From positions 5,394,001 to 5,458,000 of the forward strand of contig NZ_CP087203.1 of assembly GCF_026016325.1 (NCBI RefSeq): DNA of 64,000 bases, in the 5' to 3' direction. Under the pieces are notes generated by a model. It was not told the origin of the DNA, did no database searches, and was given only the letters and a program-made list of their open reading frames with translations. Shown one piece after another: positions 9,601 through 18,130 of this stretch. The DNA is from Pseudomonas sp. B21-056 (GTDB lineage Bacteria > Pseudomonadota > Gammaproteobacteria > Pseudomonadales > Pseudomonadaceae). The number at the start of each line of letters is the position of its first letter. Within the stretch, counting starts at the first letter, position 1. A program made the position numbers and the translations under genes.

Positions 9601-11179
9601 GGCATCAAGTCCTCGCGTCAGACAGACGCAGCGGTTGCTGCGCCTGTATCACCTGTACCGCTTGAGTATCGGCATCACCCTGGTACTGCTGATCTCCAGC
9701 AACATGGACAACCGCCTGCTGGCGTTCGCCAACGATGACCTGCTGCGCAGTGGCAGCTGGCTATACCTGGTGCTGAACATCCTGCTGGTGGTGTTCCTGG
9801 AAAACACCCGGCGCCCTGCGCGACTGTTCGGCTTGGCGCTCACCGATGTGCTGCTGCTGTCGTGGCTGTTCTTTGTTGCGGGCGGCGCCCCCAGCGCCAT
9901 CGGCAACCTGCTCATCGTCTCGGTCGCCATCGGCAATACGCTGTTGCGCGGCCGGATCGGCCTGTTGATCGCCGCCGTCGCCACAATCGGCATCGTCGGA
10001 TCGAGTTTCTTCCTTGGCCTGAACGACTCGAGCCTTCCCGGCAGTTATTTGCAGGCCGGCACCCTGGGCGCGCTGTGCTTCGCCGCCGCGCTGCTGGTAC
10101 AGGGCCTGACCCGGCGACTGGAAGCCAGCGAAACCCTGGCCGAGCAGCGGGCCAGCGAGGTGACCAGCCTCGAAACCCTCAACGCCCTGATCCTGCAGCG
10201 CATGCGCACCGGCATCCTGGTCCTCGACCGTCAACGCCGGGTGCAACTGGCCAACGAAAGCGCCTTGAACCTGCTGGGCATGCACGACCTGATCGGCCAA
10301 CAAATCGATGACTATTCCAGCGCCCTGGTCGAACGCCTGCAACTGTGGCTGAACAACCCCAGCCTGCGCCCGTCAAGCCTGACCATTGCCGGCACGGGCC
10401 TGACCCTGCAACCGAGCTTCATCGTCCTTGGGTACAACGAACAGCATCAGATCCTGGTATTCCTCGAAGACCTGGCCCAGGTTGCCCAGCATGCCCAACA
10501 ACTGAAACTCGCTTCGCTGGGGCGCCTCACGGCCGGCATCGCCCATGAAATCCGCAACCCCCTGGGAGCGATCAGCCATGCGGCACAATTACTGCGCGAG
10601 TCCGAGGAACTGAACGACGCCGACCGGCGTCTGACGCAGATTATTCAAGACCACTCCCAACGAATGAATCGCGTCATTGAAAACGTCCTGCAATTGTCCC
10701 GGCGCCAGCAAACCACGCCCCAACGCCTGGATCTGCGGGCCTGGCTCGAACAGTTCGCAAGGCAAGCCCATGAACACGCGGCCGAGCACCAGCAACTGCA
10801 CCTGAGTATCGAACCGGGGGACTACATCACCCTCATGGATCCCGACCAACTCACCCAGGTGCTCGATAACCTGCTGCGAAACGCCTGGCGTCACAGTGCA
10901 CTGGCCCATGAGAAGGCCGAGGCCTGGCTGAACCTGTTCGTCGACCCACACAGCCGTTTATCCACGTTAGACATCATCGACAACGGCCCCGGCGTAACAC
11001 CGGACCAGCAGGCGCATCTGTTTGAACCGTTCTTCACCACCAGCAGCCAGGGCACCGGCCTTGGGCTCTATCTGTCCCGTGAGCTGTGCGAAAGCAACCA
11101 GGCCCGCCTAGACTTCAAACCACGCCAAGGCGGCGGCTGCTTTCGCATCACTTTTGCTCACGGACGGAAACAGATTTGA
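9590..11179 (+). CDS. pilS: Type IV pilus sensor histidine kinase PilS
   Basis: PilS is the inner-membrane kinase that phosphorylates PilR and so controls pilin transcription. Six hydrophobic helices occupy about residues 15-180. They are followed by a PAS-like region (LILQRMRTGILVLDRQ), the dimerisation/phospho-acceptor box AHEIRNPLGAISHAAQL, and the ATPase lobe with DNLLRNAWRHS (N box) and DNGPGV/GTGLGLYLS (G boxes). The GTG at 9590 was chosen as start. It gives 529 residues, close to P. aeruginosa PilS, and avoids a long extension that would overlap the PP0621 gene. The stop overlaps the pilR TTG start (TTGA). Confidence 0.93.
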   Translation: MIAEASSPRVRQTQRLLRLYHLYRLSIGITLVLLISSNMDNRLLAFANDDLLRSGSWLYLVLNILLVVFLENTRRPARLFGLALTDVLLLSWLFFVAGGAPSAIGNLLIVSVAIGNTLLRGRIGLLIAAVATIGIVGSSFFLGLNDSSLPGSYLQAGTLGALCFAAALLVQGLTRRLEASETLAEQRASEVTSLETLNALILQRMRTGILVLDRQRRVQLANESALNLLGMHDLIGQQIDDYSSALVERLQLWLNNPSLRPSSLTIAGTGLTLQPSFIVLGYNEQHQILVFLEDLAQVAQHAQQLKLASLGRLTAGIAHEIRNPLGAISHAAQLLRESEELNDADRRLTQIIQDHSQRMNRVIENVLQLSRRQQTTPQRLDLRAWLEQFARQAHEHAAEHQQLHLSIEPGDYITLMDPDQLTQVLDNLLRNAWRHSALAHEKAEAWLNLFVDPHSRLSTLDIIDNGPGVTPDQQAHLFEPFFTTSSQGTGLGLYLSRELCESNQARLDFKPRQGGGCFRITFAHGRKQI

Positions 11180-12519
11180 ATACACGCTCACGGCAACGAA
11201 TCCTGATCGTCGATGACGAACCGGACATCCGCGAACTCCTGGACATCACCCTGGGCAGGATGAAACTCGACACCCGCAGCGCCAGGAATCTTGCCGAGGC
11301 CCAATCCCTGCTGGCGGACGAAACCTTCGACCTGTGCCTGACCGACATGCGCCTGCCCGACGGCACTGGCCTGGAACTGGTGCAACACATCCAGCAACGT
11401 TATGCCCAACTCCCCGTGGCGATGATCACCGCCTACGGCAGCCTGGAAACCGCCATCGACGCCCTCAAGGCCGGAGCCTTTGACTTCCTGACCAAACCGG
11501 TCGACCTGGGTCGGCTGCGGGAACTGGTCACCAGCGCCCTGCGTCTGCCGTCCGCCGCCGCCCCGGCCACCCTCGAACGCTGCCTGCTGGGCGACTCCCC
11601 GCCGATGCGCAGCGTGCGCAAACAGATCGAAAAACTGGCCCGCAGCCAGGCGCCGGTGTACATCAGCGGGGAATCCGGCTGCGGCAAGGAACTGGTGGCA
11701 CGACTGATCCACGAACAAGGCCCCCGCTCCAGCCGAGGCTTTGTGCCAGTCAACTGTGGGGCGATTCCGACAGAGCTGATGGAAAGCGAGTTTTTCGGCC
11801 ATCGAAAAGGCAGCTTCAGCGGCGCCATCGAGGACAAGCCCGGACTGTTCCAGGCCGCCCACGGTGGCACCCTGTTTCTTGATGAAGTGGCCGACCTGCC
11901 CCTGGCAATGCAGGTCAAGCTATTGCGGGCGATCCAGGAAAAAGCCGTGCGCGCCGTGGGCGGCCAGCAGGAGGAAGTGGTGGATGTACGCATCCTCTGC
12001 GCAACCCACAAGGACCTGGACGCCGAAGTCGCCGCCGGGCGCTTCCGCCAGGATCTGTACTATCGCCTGAACGTCATCGAACTGCGCGTCCCGCCCCTGC
12101 GCGAACGCCGCGAAGACATCGAACCGCTGGCCAACCACATGCTCCAGCGCCTGGCTGCCACCACCAGCAACCCTGCGGCCAAGCTTCATCCCCAAGCCCT
12201 CGAAGCCCTTCGCAACTACCGTTTCCCCGGCAACGTGCGAGAGCTGGAAAACATGCTCGAACGGGCCTACACCCTCTGCGAACACCAGCAGATCGAAGCC
12301 GACGACCTGCGCCTGGCCGAAGGCAATGGCATCACCGATGCCAGCAACCCCGATCTGATGCGGGTCGACAACCTGGAAGACTATCTGGAAGACGTCGAAC
12401 GCAAAGTCATCCTCCAGGCCCTGGAGGAAACCCGCTGGAACCGCACCGCCGCAGCGCAGCGATTGAAGCTGTCGTTTCGGTCGATGCGGTATCGGTTGAA
12501 GAAGTTGGGGTTGGATTGA
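11176..12519 (+). CDS. pilR: Sigma-54-dependent response regulator PilR
   Basis: PilR is an NtrC-type activator. It has a receiver domain (ILIVDDEPDIREL; phospho-Asp in LCLTDMRLPDG), a AAA+ sigma-54 interaction module with Walker A GESGCGKE and Walker B GTLFLDEVADLP, and a C-terminal Fis-type helix-turn-helix (WNRTAAAQRLKLSFRSMRYRL). The start is the TTG at 11176, overlapping the pilS stop by 4 nt; this gives 447 residues, the family length. The sigma-54 contact loop reads GSFSGA rather than the standard GAFTGA. The known target is the major pilin gene pilA, which is not in this window. Confidence 0.94.
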   Translation: MNTRSRQRILIVDDEPDIRELLDITLGRMKLDTRSARNLAEAQSLLADETFDLCLTDMRLPDGTGLELVQHIQQRYAQLPVAMITAYGSLETAIDALKAGAFDFLTKPVDLGRLRELVTSALRLPSAAAPATLERCLLGDSPPMRSVRKQIEKLARSQAPVYISGESGCGKELVARLIHEQGPRSSRGFVPVNCGAIPTELMESEFFGHRKGSFSGAIEDKPGLFQAAHGGTLFLDEVADLPLAMQVKLLRAIQEKAVRAVGGQQEEVVDVRILCATHKDLDAEVAAGRFRQDLYYRLNVIELRVPPLRERREDIEPLANHMLQRLAATTSNPAAKLHPQALEALRNYRFPGNVRELENMLERAYTLCEHQQIEADDLRLAEGNGITDASNPDLMRVDNLEDYLEDVERKVILQALEETRWNRTAAAQRLKLSFRSMRYRLKKLGLD

Positions 12520-12555
12520 GGGAAGCCGCCACCAATGGCTGGGCTCTCACCGCCC

Positions 12556-12690
12556 CTGTGGCGAGGGGATTTATCCCCGCTGGGCTGCGTAGCAGCCCCA
12601 AGACAGCCAATACAAATCTGCCTGATACACCGAGATGTAAGGATCTAGGGCCGCTTCGCAGCCCAGCGGGGATAAATCCCCTCGCCACAA
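12556..12690. repeat. Palindromic repeat, GTGGCGAGGGGATTTATCCC family
   Basis: Outer arms GTGGCGAGGGGATTTATCCC and its inverse lie about 135 bp apart, with inner arms GCTGGGCTGCG/CGCAGCCCAGC. It fills the gap between pilR and the DUF6124 gene. The same design recurs at 23450-23581 and 32296-32412. Confidence 0.85.
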
Positions 12691-12724
12691 TCGTATTTAG
12701 CCCGCCAGTTCTATTGATCAGTTC

Positions 12725-13090
12725 CTAATTCGCCGTCACCGGCACCCGCTCATCCAACACCCGATTGGCCAGCAATTCGCTCAGCTCGATCAGCTGTTGC
12801 ACACCCAAAGCAACATGCCGGCGCGAACCGTCAAGCTCGAAAGCAAGGTCGCTGAGCGTTGCGTTCGCGGATGCCAGGGTTTCGCTTAGGTTGGCGAGGA
12901 GGCATTCGGCGTCAATGCCCTCTACGACGGTGAACAGTTGGTTCGAGGCTGGCTTCTTTTTGACTTCAGGTGCAGGGGCCAGGTAATAGTCTAGGGCCCG
13001 CTTGGCGGCTTCATCGAGCTTTTGAGGATCGAGCCCGCCATGGGCTGATGAGGAATCTGTTTCAGGGGGATTGGGTGTGACTTTGATCAT
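12725..13090 (-). CDS. DUF6124-type small protein
   Basis: A 121-residue soluble protein starting MIKVTPNPPETDSSSAHGG. It has a disordered proline- and serine-rich N-terminus, a conserved LDEAAKRALDYYL segment, and a C-terminal helical half (LSETLASANATLSDLAFELDG, LGVQQLIELSELLAN). It resembles the DUF6124 family, which is abundant and of unknown function in Pseudomonas. The start at 13090 is supported by a Shine-Dalgarno (TTGGAG) 7 nt upstream. That sequence is locked in a hairpin within a structured leader (see 13097-13206). No neighbour suggests a role. Confidence 0.8.
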   Translation of the reverse strand: MIKVTPNPPETDSSSAHGGLDPQKLDEAAKRALDYYLAPAPEVKKKPASNQLFTVVEGIDAECLLANLSETLASANATLSDLAFELDGSRRHVALGVQQLIELSELLANRVLDERVPVTAN

Positions 13091-13096
13091 CGTGCA

Positions 13097-13206
13097 TCTC
13101 CAAGGTTTTGGAGCTGCCACCGATCGCCGCGACGCAATTGGAGGTGGCAGCTGTACGCGGGTTCGCGGACCGAGACCTTGGTACCCGGCATACCCGAAGG
13201 TATCCC
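13097..13206 (-). promoter_or_regulatory. Structured 5' leader of the DUF6124 gene
   Basis: On the minus strand three hairpins occur before the start codon. The first is GGATACC-TTCG-GGTATGCC (13187-13206). The second is AGCTGCCACC (13143-13152) pairing with GGTGGCAGCT (13112-13121). The third is CTCCAA-AACC-TTGGAG (13099-13114), which contains the Shine-Dalgarno. The second and third share bases (the CT of GCTCCAA), so they compete. This is the layout of a translational switch. I recall similar leaders upstream of other DUF6124 genes; no ligand is known to me. Confidence 0.6.
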
Positions 13207-14656
<1,450 letters not shown>

Positions 14657-14738
14657 AAAACACCGATTGAGGTGTCCGGAAAAAGTTGACCACCTCACTC
14701 TGTGGCGGCCGGTTATTTCTCAGCCAACGCCAATCCCC

Positions 14739-14827
14739 GTGGGAGCGAGCCTGCTCGCGATAGCGGCGGGTCAGTTTGAATACATGTTGAATGTACCGAC
14801 GCCATCGCGAGCAGGCTCGCTCCCACA
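14739..14827. repeat. REP doublet (inverted pair)
   Basis: GTGGGAGCGAGCCTGCTCGC at 14739 and its inverse ending at 14827, separated by about 42 bp. A third, variant REP (TCGCGAGCAAGCCCGCTCCC) follows at about 14876-14897. Confidence 0.85.
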
Positions 14828-14850
14828 GTGGGCTTGAGTCAACCGGAAGA

Positions 14851-14945
14851 GCCAGGCCGGCTGTAAGGCCGCCTTCGCGAGCAAGCCCGCTCCCACAGTT
14901 GGATCGGAGTACACCTGAAAGAGCCAGGCCGGCTGTAAGGCCGCC
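14851..14945. repeat. Tandem REP-linked cassette
   Basis: A 23-mer beginning GCCAGGCCGGCTGTAAGG occurs at 14851-14873 and 14923-14945, 72 bp apart, each associated with a REP. A third copy lies at 16508-16530, beyond the IS110 element. Confidence 0.8.
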
Positions 14946-14946
14946 T

Positions 14947-15215
14947 CGCGGTGGACGTTGATCTCGGCGCCCCGTTAACCACGCTGGCCGAACGCAGGTA
15001 TTGCGTAGTGGGCATCCCGGCATGGATGCCGGGATAGCCGCGCTGGGCCATGGATGGCCCTTCGCGGCGGGCCCACGGAGCAATGCCGGAGTGAGGGCAT
15101 GCCGAGCCTTAGCGAGGCACCGAGTGGTGGGGCATGTAGCGCTTTGGTTACTTTCGCCTGGGCCGGCATTCCGGCTTTTCGAAAGTGACCCGCTGTAAAA
15201 GCGGAACCCTAAGTG
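14947..15215. repeat. Palindrome-rich non-coding element, probably multicopy in Pseudomonas
   Basis: This is dense in short inverted repeats: GGCATCCCGGCAT/ATGCCGGGAT, GCCATGGATGGC, GGGCCGGCATTCCGGC and CCGCTGTAAAAGCGG. I recall closely similar blocks at several loci of Pseudomonas genomes, often misannotated as small proteins. Both strands carry open frames, but these are low-complexity and Arg/Pro-rich with no family resemblance. The stretch between IS3 and IS110 holds no gene I can support. Confidence 0.55.
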
Positions 15216-15309
15216 GCCGTTGCCGCAGCAACGGATATGTACCCGATCAACAACATCCTGGCCGTCTGTCAGGACGCCATCGCGAGCAGGCTCGCTTGTA
15301 TGGTAGGAC

Positions 15310-15465
15310 TTGAAGGGAGGAGGAGGGACAAGGTTCGCTTCTGACTGTTAGCCGCAGTACAGACCGTGGGAGATTTTACCCCTCCTCCTTTCACACCCAA
15401 GCGCCGATAAAGAATGCATCTGGCCTAGACCGACGATAGGAACAAGCCTGCGCCTCTGGGTGAAC
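15310..15465 (+). ncRNA. Candidate bridge RNA of the IS110 element
   Basis: Loop 1 is closed by AGGAGGAGGG (15318-15327) pairing with CCCTCCTCCT (15380-15389). Inside it, GGTTCGCT (15332-15339) equals the left target GGCTCGCT except for one base that still allows a U-G pair with the bottom strand. GTGGGAG (15366-15372) is exactly complementary to the right target CTCCCAC. Loop 2 is closed by CACCCA/TGGGTG (15394-15399, 15457-15462) plus GCGC/GCGC. It holds AGAAT (15411-15415), equal to the element's right end, and ACAAG (15442-15446), complementary to CTTGT at its left end. The two-loop, split-guide layout is that of IS110 bridge RNAs. Ends of the RNA are estimated. Confidence 0.75.
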
Positions 15466-15502
15466 CCTTCAAGTGTTCAAACCTTAGCCCGGAGAGTTTT
15501 CA

Positions 15503-16471
15503 ATGGCAATGCCGATTCCCCTCGTCAAGCCGATTGTGGGTGTGGATGTCGCCAAGGATGAGTTGGTGATGTATCACGCCGAAACCGATCAGCTTGAGAT
15601 AGTCCCCAATAACAAAACTGCGATTAAGAAGTGGCTCAAGGCCTTGTCCATGCAGGTGGATATTGCCATCGAAGCCACCAATATCTATCACCTGGAGTTC
15701 GCCGATCTGGCTCACAAGGCCGGCTGCGTGATCTACATGGTCGGTGGCTATGAGCTCAGTCACTACCGCAAAGGCGTGAACGTGCGCGCCAAAACCGATG
15801 CACTGGATGCTCGCCTGTTGGCCCGTTACCTGAAGAACGAAGGCCAGGAACTGCATCCCTGGAACCCGCCATCGCCCTTGTATCGCCGGCTCGTAAGCCT
15901 TTTCCGACGCCGTGCGGCTGTGGTCCAGGCCCGTGTCAGCCTGAGCCAAAGCTGGGCGAACGAGCCGTTACTCAAAGCCGCGTTCAAACGCCAGATAGGC
16001 GCGATGCAACGGCTGGAAACCCTGGTCGAAAAAAAGATCCAGGATGAGCTGAAGGACGCAGGCTTGCTGGGTCAGCTCAAGCGCTGCATGAAAGTTGAAG
16101 GCATTGGCCTGTTGACCGGCGCCCGGTTGCTCACCTCGTTTCAGCGGGGGGATTTCAAAAATGCCGATGCCTTCATCGCTTTTCTGGGGCTGGACCTGCG
16201 CATATCGCAATCAGGGCGAAAACAGGGTCGCCGCTGCTTGACCAAACGAGGTGATCCAGAAGCTCGCCGACTGCTGCACAACGCAGCGATGTCGGCAAGG
16301 CGCACGGAGCGATGGAAGGGGTTCTATGAGGCGTTGCTGGCACGGGGACTAAGTACAACTCAGGCCATGGTGGCGCTGTCGCGCAAGCTTGCCCGCGTAG
16401 TATTCGCTCTGCTGCAGAATCAGAGCGAATACCTGCCAGAAAGGCATTTGAAGGCTAGTCATGCACCATAG
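15503..16471 (+). CDS. IS110-family transposase (RuvC-like, serine recombinase)
   Basis: The 322-residue recombinase has an N-terminal RuvC-like DEDD domain: D15 in VGVDVAKDE, E57 in AIEATNIYH, and D99/D102 in AKTDALDARLLARYL. A central coiled coil follows (about 140-190). The C-terminal Tnp domain (Transposase_20) contains VEGIGLLTGARLL and the segment DLRISQSGRKQGR, where Ser235 or Ser237 is the likely nucleophile. Such enzymes use a bridge RNA to pair donor and target DNA. ATG at 15503 follows GGAGAGTTTTCA. The gene is intact. Its stop overlaps TAGAAT, which could serve as a -10 element reading out of the right end. Confidence 0.93.
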   Translation: MAMPIPLVKPIVGVDVAKDELVMYHAETDQLEIVPNNKTAIKKWLKALSMQVDIAIEATNIYHLEFADLAHKAGCVIYMVGGYELSHYRKGVNVRAKTDALDARLLARYLKNEGQELHPWNPPSPLYRRLVSLFRRRAAVVQARVSLSQSWANEPLLKAAFKRQIGAMQRLETLVEKKIQDELKDAGLLGQLKRCMKVEGIGLLTGARLLTSFQRGDFKNADAFIAFLGLDLRISQSGRKQGRRCLTKRGDPEARRLLHNAAMSARRTERWKGFYEALLARGLSTTQAMVALSRKLARVVFALLQNQSEYLPERHLKASHAP

Positions 16472-16474
16472 AAT

Positions 16475-16530
16475 CTCCCACACTTGAATCGGAGTACAGC
16501 CGAAAGAGCCAGGCCGGCTGTAAGGCCGCC
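16475..16530. repeat. Right half of the REP split by IS110, plus linked cassette
   Basis: CTCCCACACTTGAATCGGAG continues into the 23-mer cassette also seen at 14923-14945. The left half of this REP (ATCGCGAGCAGGCTCGCT) lies at 15279-15296 on the other side of the element. Confidence 0.85.
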
Positions 16531-16561
16531 TCGTCACCAGGCGTTGCTCCACAGCCAGACC

Positions 16562-17662
16562 CTACAAGCGCCCCGCCGGCGAATACGGCGCAGGATCAAT
16601 CACCGGCTCACGCCCCAACATCACATCCACGAACAACTGACACGAAGCCGGCGCCAACACCAACCCATTGCGATAATGCCCACAGTTCAACCACAGCCCC
16701 GCAAACCCCGGCACCTCACCGATATAAGGAATACCCTCTGGCGATCCCGGCCGCAGCCCCGCCCAATGCCCGACCAACTCAGCCTCGGCCAGCGCCGGAA
16801 TCAACTGCTGCGCCGAAGCCTTCAGGCTCTCCAGCGCAACATCGGTCGGGGTCTTGTCGAAGCCTTCGCGCTCCAGGGTACTGCCCACCAGGATATGCCC
16901 ATCACGACGCGGGATCGCATAACGGCCCTTGGCCAGGACCATGCTCGACAAAAAGTCGGACGAGCACTTGTACAGGATCATCTGCCCCTTGACCGGCTCG
17001 ACCGGTAACTTCAGGCCCAGGCTCTTGAGCAACTCCCCACTCCAGGCGCCAGCGGCCAGCACCACCTGATCGCCACGAATAGCCCCGGCCGAGCTGTCCA
17101 CTCCCACGACACGCCCGCCGTCGCGGATGAAGCCACTGACCTCGCATTGTTCATGCAGCGTGACCCCGGGCAGCGCCAGCAACGCAGCCTTGAGGGACTT
17201 CACCAACCGGGGATTGCGCACGTTCGCCACGTCAGCCATGTGGATCGCCCGGGAGAACCCTGAACCCAGTACCGGCACCGCGTCATGGACCGCCGAGATA
17301 TCCACAGCCCGCAGCGGCCGCCCTTCCCGCGCGGCCCAGGCCAGCGCCTCGTCCTGGTCGTCCAGATCCAGCCAATACAATCCGGTGACATGCACCTGGG
17401 GATCGATCCCGGTAGCCGCGAACAAACGCTGGCCCAGCTGTGGATAAAAATCCTGCGACCAGTGCGCCAGCGCCGTAACCGCCGGGCTGTAGCGCCACGG
17501 GTACAACGGAGAAACGATGCCGCCACCGGCCCAGGATGATTCCTTGCCGACATTGGAGCGCTCCAGCAGCACCACACGCTGCCCTTCGGACGCCAGATTG
17601 AACGCGGTCAGCAGGCCAATGACTCCGCCGCCGACAATCACCACTTGCTGTTGCCTGGTCAT
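16562..17662 (-). CDS. thiO: Glycine oxidase / FAD-dependent amino-acid oxidase ThiO
   Basis: A 366-residue flavoprotein of the DAO superfamily. ThiO oxidises glycine to the imine used to build the thiazole ring of thiamine. It begins with the FAD-binding Rossmann motif VVIVGGGVIGLLTAFNLA followed by LLERSNVGKESSWAGGG. The C-terminal half has GHWAGLRPGSPEGIPYIG and the flavin contact NCGHYRNGLVLAPAS. Length and motifs match ThiO. The gene sits between the mobile-element island and the minor pilin operon, as in P. aeruginosa, where thiO follows pilR. The island has therefore inserted between pilR and thiO. Confidence 0.88.
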   Translation of the reverse strand: MTRQQQVVIVGGGVIGLLTAFNLASEGQRVVLLERSNVGKESSWAGGGIVSPLYPWRYSPAVTALAHWSQDFYPQLGQRLFAATGIDPQVHVTGLYWLDLDDQDEALAWAAREGRPLRAVDISAVHDAVPVLGSGFSRAIHMADVANVRNPRLVKSLKAALLALPGVTLHEQCEVSGFIRDGGRVVGVDSSAGAIRGDQVVLAAGAWSGELLKSLGLKLPVEPVKGQMILYKCSSDFLSSMVLAKGRYAIPRRDGHILVGSTLEREGFDKTPTDVALESLKASAQQLIPALAEAELVGHWAGLRPGSPEGIPYIGEVPGFAGLWLNCGHYRNGLVLAPASCQLFVDVMLGREPVIDPAPYSPAGRL

Positions 17663-17679
17663 GTTCTGATTCGACTCAT

Positions 17680-17707
17680 AAAACTGAAGGGCGCGACAGG
17701 GCGCCCG
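17680..17707 (-). terminator. Possible terminator of the minor pilin operon
   Basis: On the minus strand GGGCGC-CCTGTC-GCGCCC followed by TTCAGTTTTAT, about 10 bp after the pilE stop. The T tract is interrupted, so it may be weak. Confidence 0.5.
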
Positions 17708-17717
17708 AAAAGGAAAC

Positions 17718-18119
17718 TCAGCGGCCCCAGCAATCCTTGGTGGTCAGCCCGGAAGCGGCATTGAGCATGCTGCGCACGCCGGTATTGTTGATGGTGAAAT
17801 CACCGCACTTGTCCGTCGCCATGGATGAGCCGCTTTTACGTACCGCGGTCAGGGTAAAGCTCTGGTCCGCCAATGTCCGGTTGATGGTGTAGAAGTCATT
17901 ACCGTTACTCAGCCCAGTCGCATTGGTATAGACGTTGTTCTTCGAATAGAAGCGCTCAAGTATCTGCGCCTGCTCCGACAACAGCCCGGCGATTTCAGCG
18001 CGTCGGCCTTTTTTCATGTACTCGGTCAGGCTCGGGTAGCCGACGGTGACCACGATACCGATGATCGCGATCACGATCATGATTTCGATCAAGGTGAAGC
18101 CCCGGTTGGTTCTGCGCAT
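17718..18119 (-). CDS. pilE: Minor type IV pilin PilE
   Basis: A 133-residue type IV pilin. The prepilin leader MRRTNRG ends at the PilD cleavage site, followed by FTLIEIMIVIAIIGIVVTVG with Glu at position 5 of the mature protein. The globular part contains two widely spaced cysteines near the end (DKCGDF, TKDCWGR), the usual pilin disulphide loop. Start ATG at 18119 has AAGGGA just upstream. It is last in the fimU-pilVWXY1-E operon, 11 bp after pilY1. PilE links the tip-complex priming pilins to the major pilin fibre. Confidence 0.93.
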   Translation of the reverse strand: MRRTNRGFTLIEIMIVIAIIGIVVTVGYPSLTEYMKKGRRAEIAGLLSEQAQILERFYSKNNVYTNATGLSNGNDFYTINRTLADQSFTLTAVRKSGSSMATDKCGDFTINNTGVRSMLNAASGLTTKDCWGR

Positions 18120-18130
18120 TCCCTTACCCC

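Larger units (their letters stand above)
15295..16476 (+). mobile_element. IS110-family element inserted in a REP at a CT core
   Basis: The left junction reads ...GCAGGCTCG-CT-TGTATGG and the right junction ...CATAGAAT-CT-CCCACA. Joining the flanks through one CT rebuilds a complete REP (GCGAGCAGGCTCGCTCCCAC), so the element is about 1,180 bp long with a CT dinucleotide at both ends. There are no terminal inverted repeats, as expected for IS110. It contains a 206-bp non-coding left end with bridge-RNA-like structure and one intact transposase gene. The flanking 3' REP cassette matches the cassette at 14898-14945. Confidence 0.9.
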
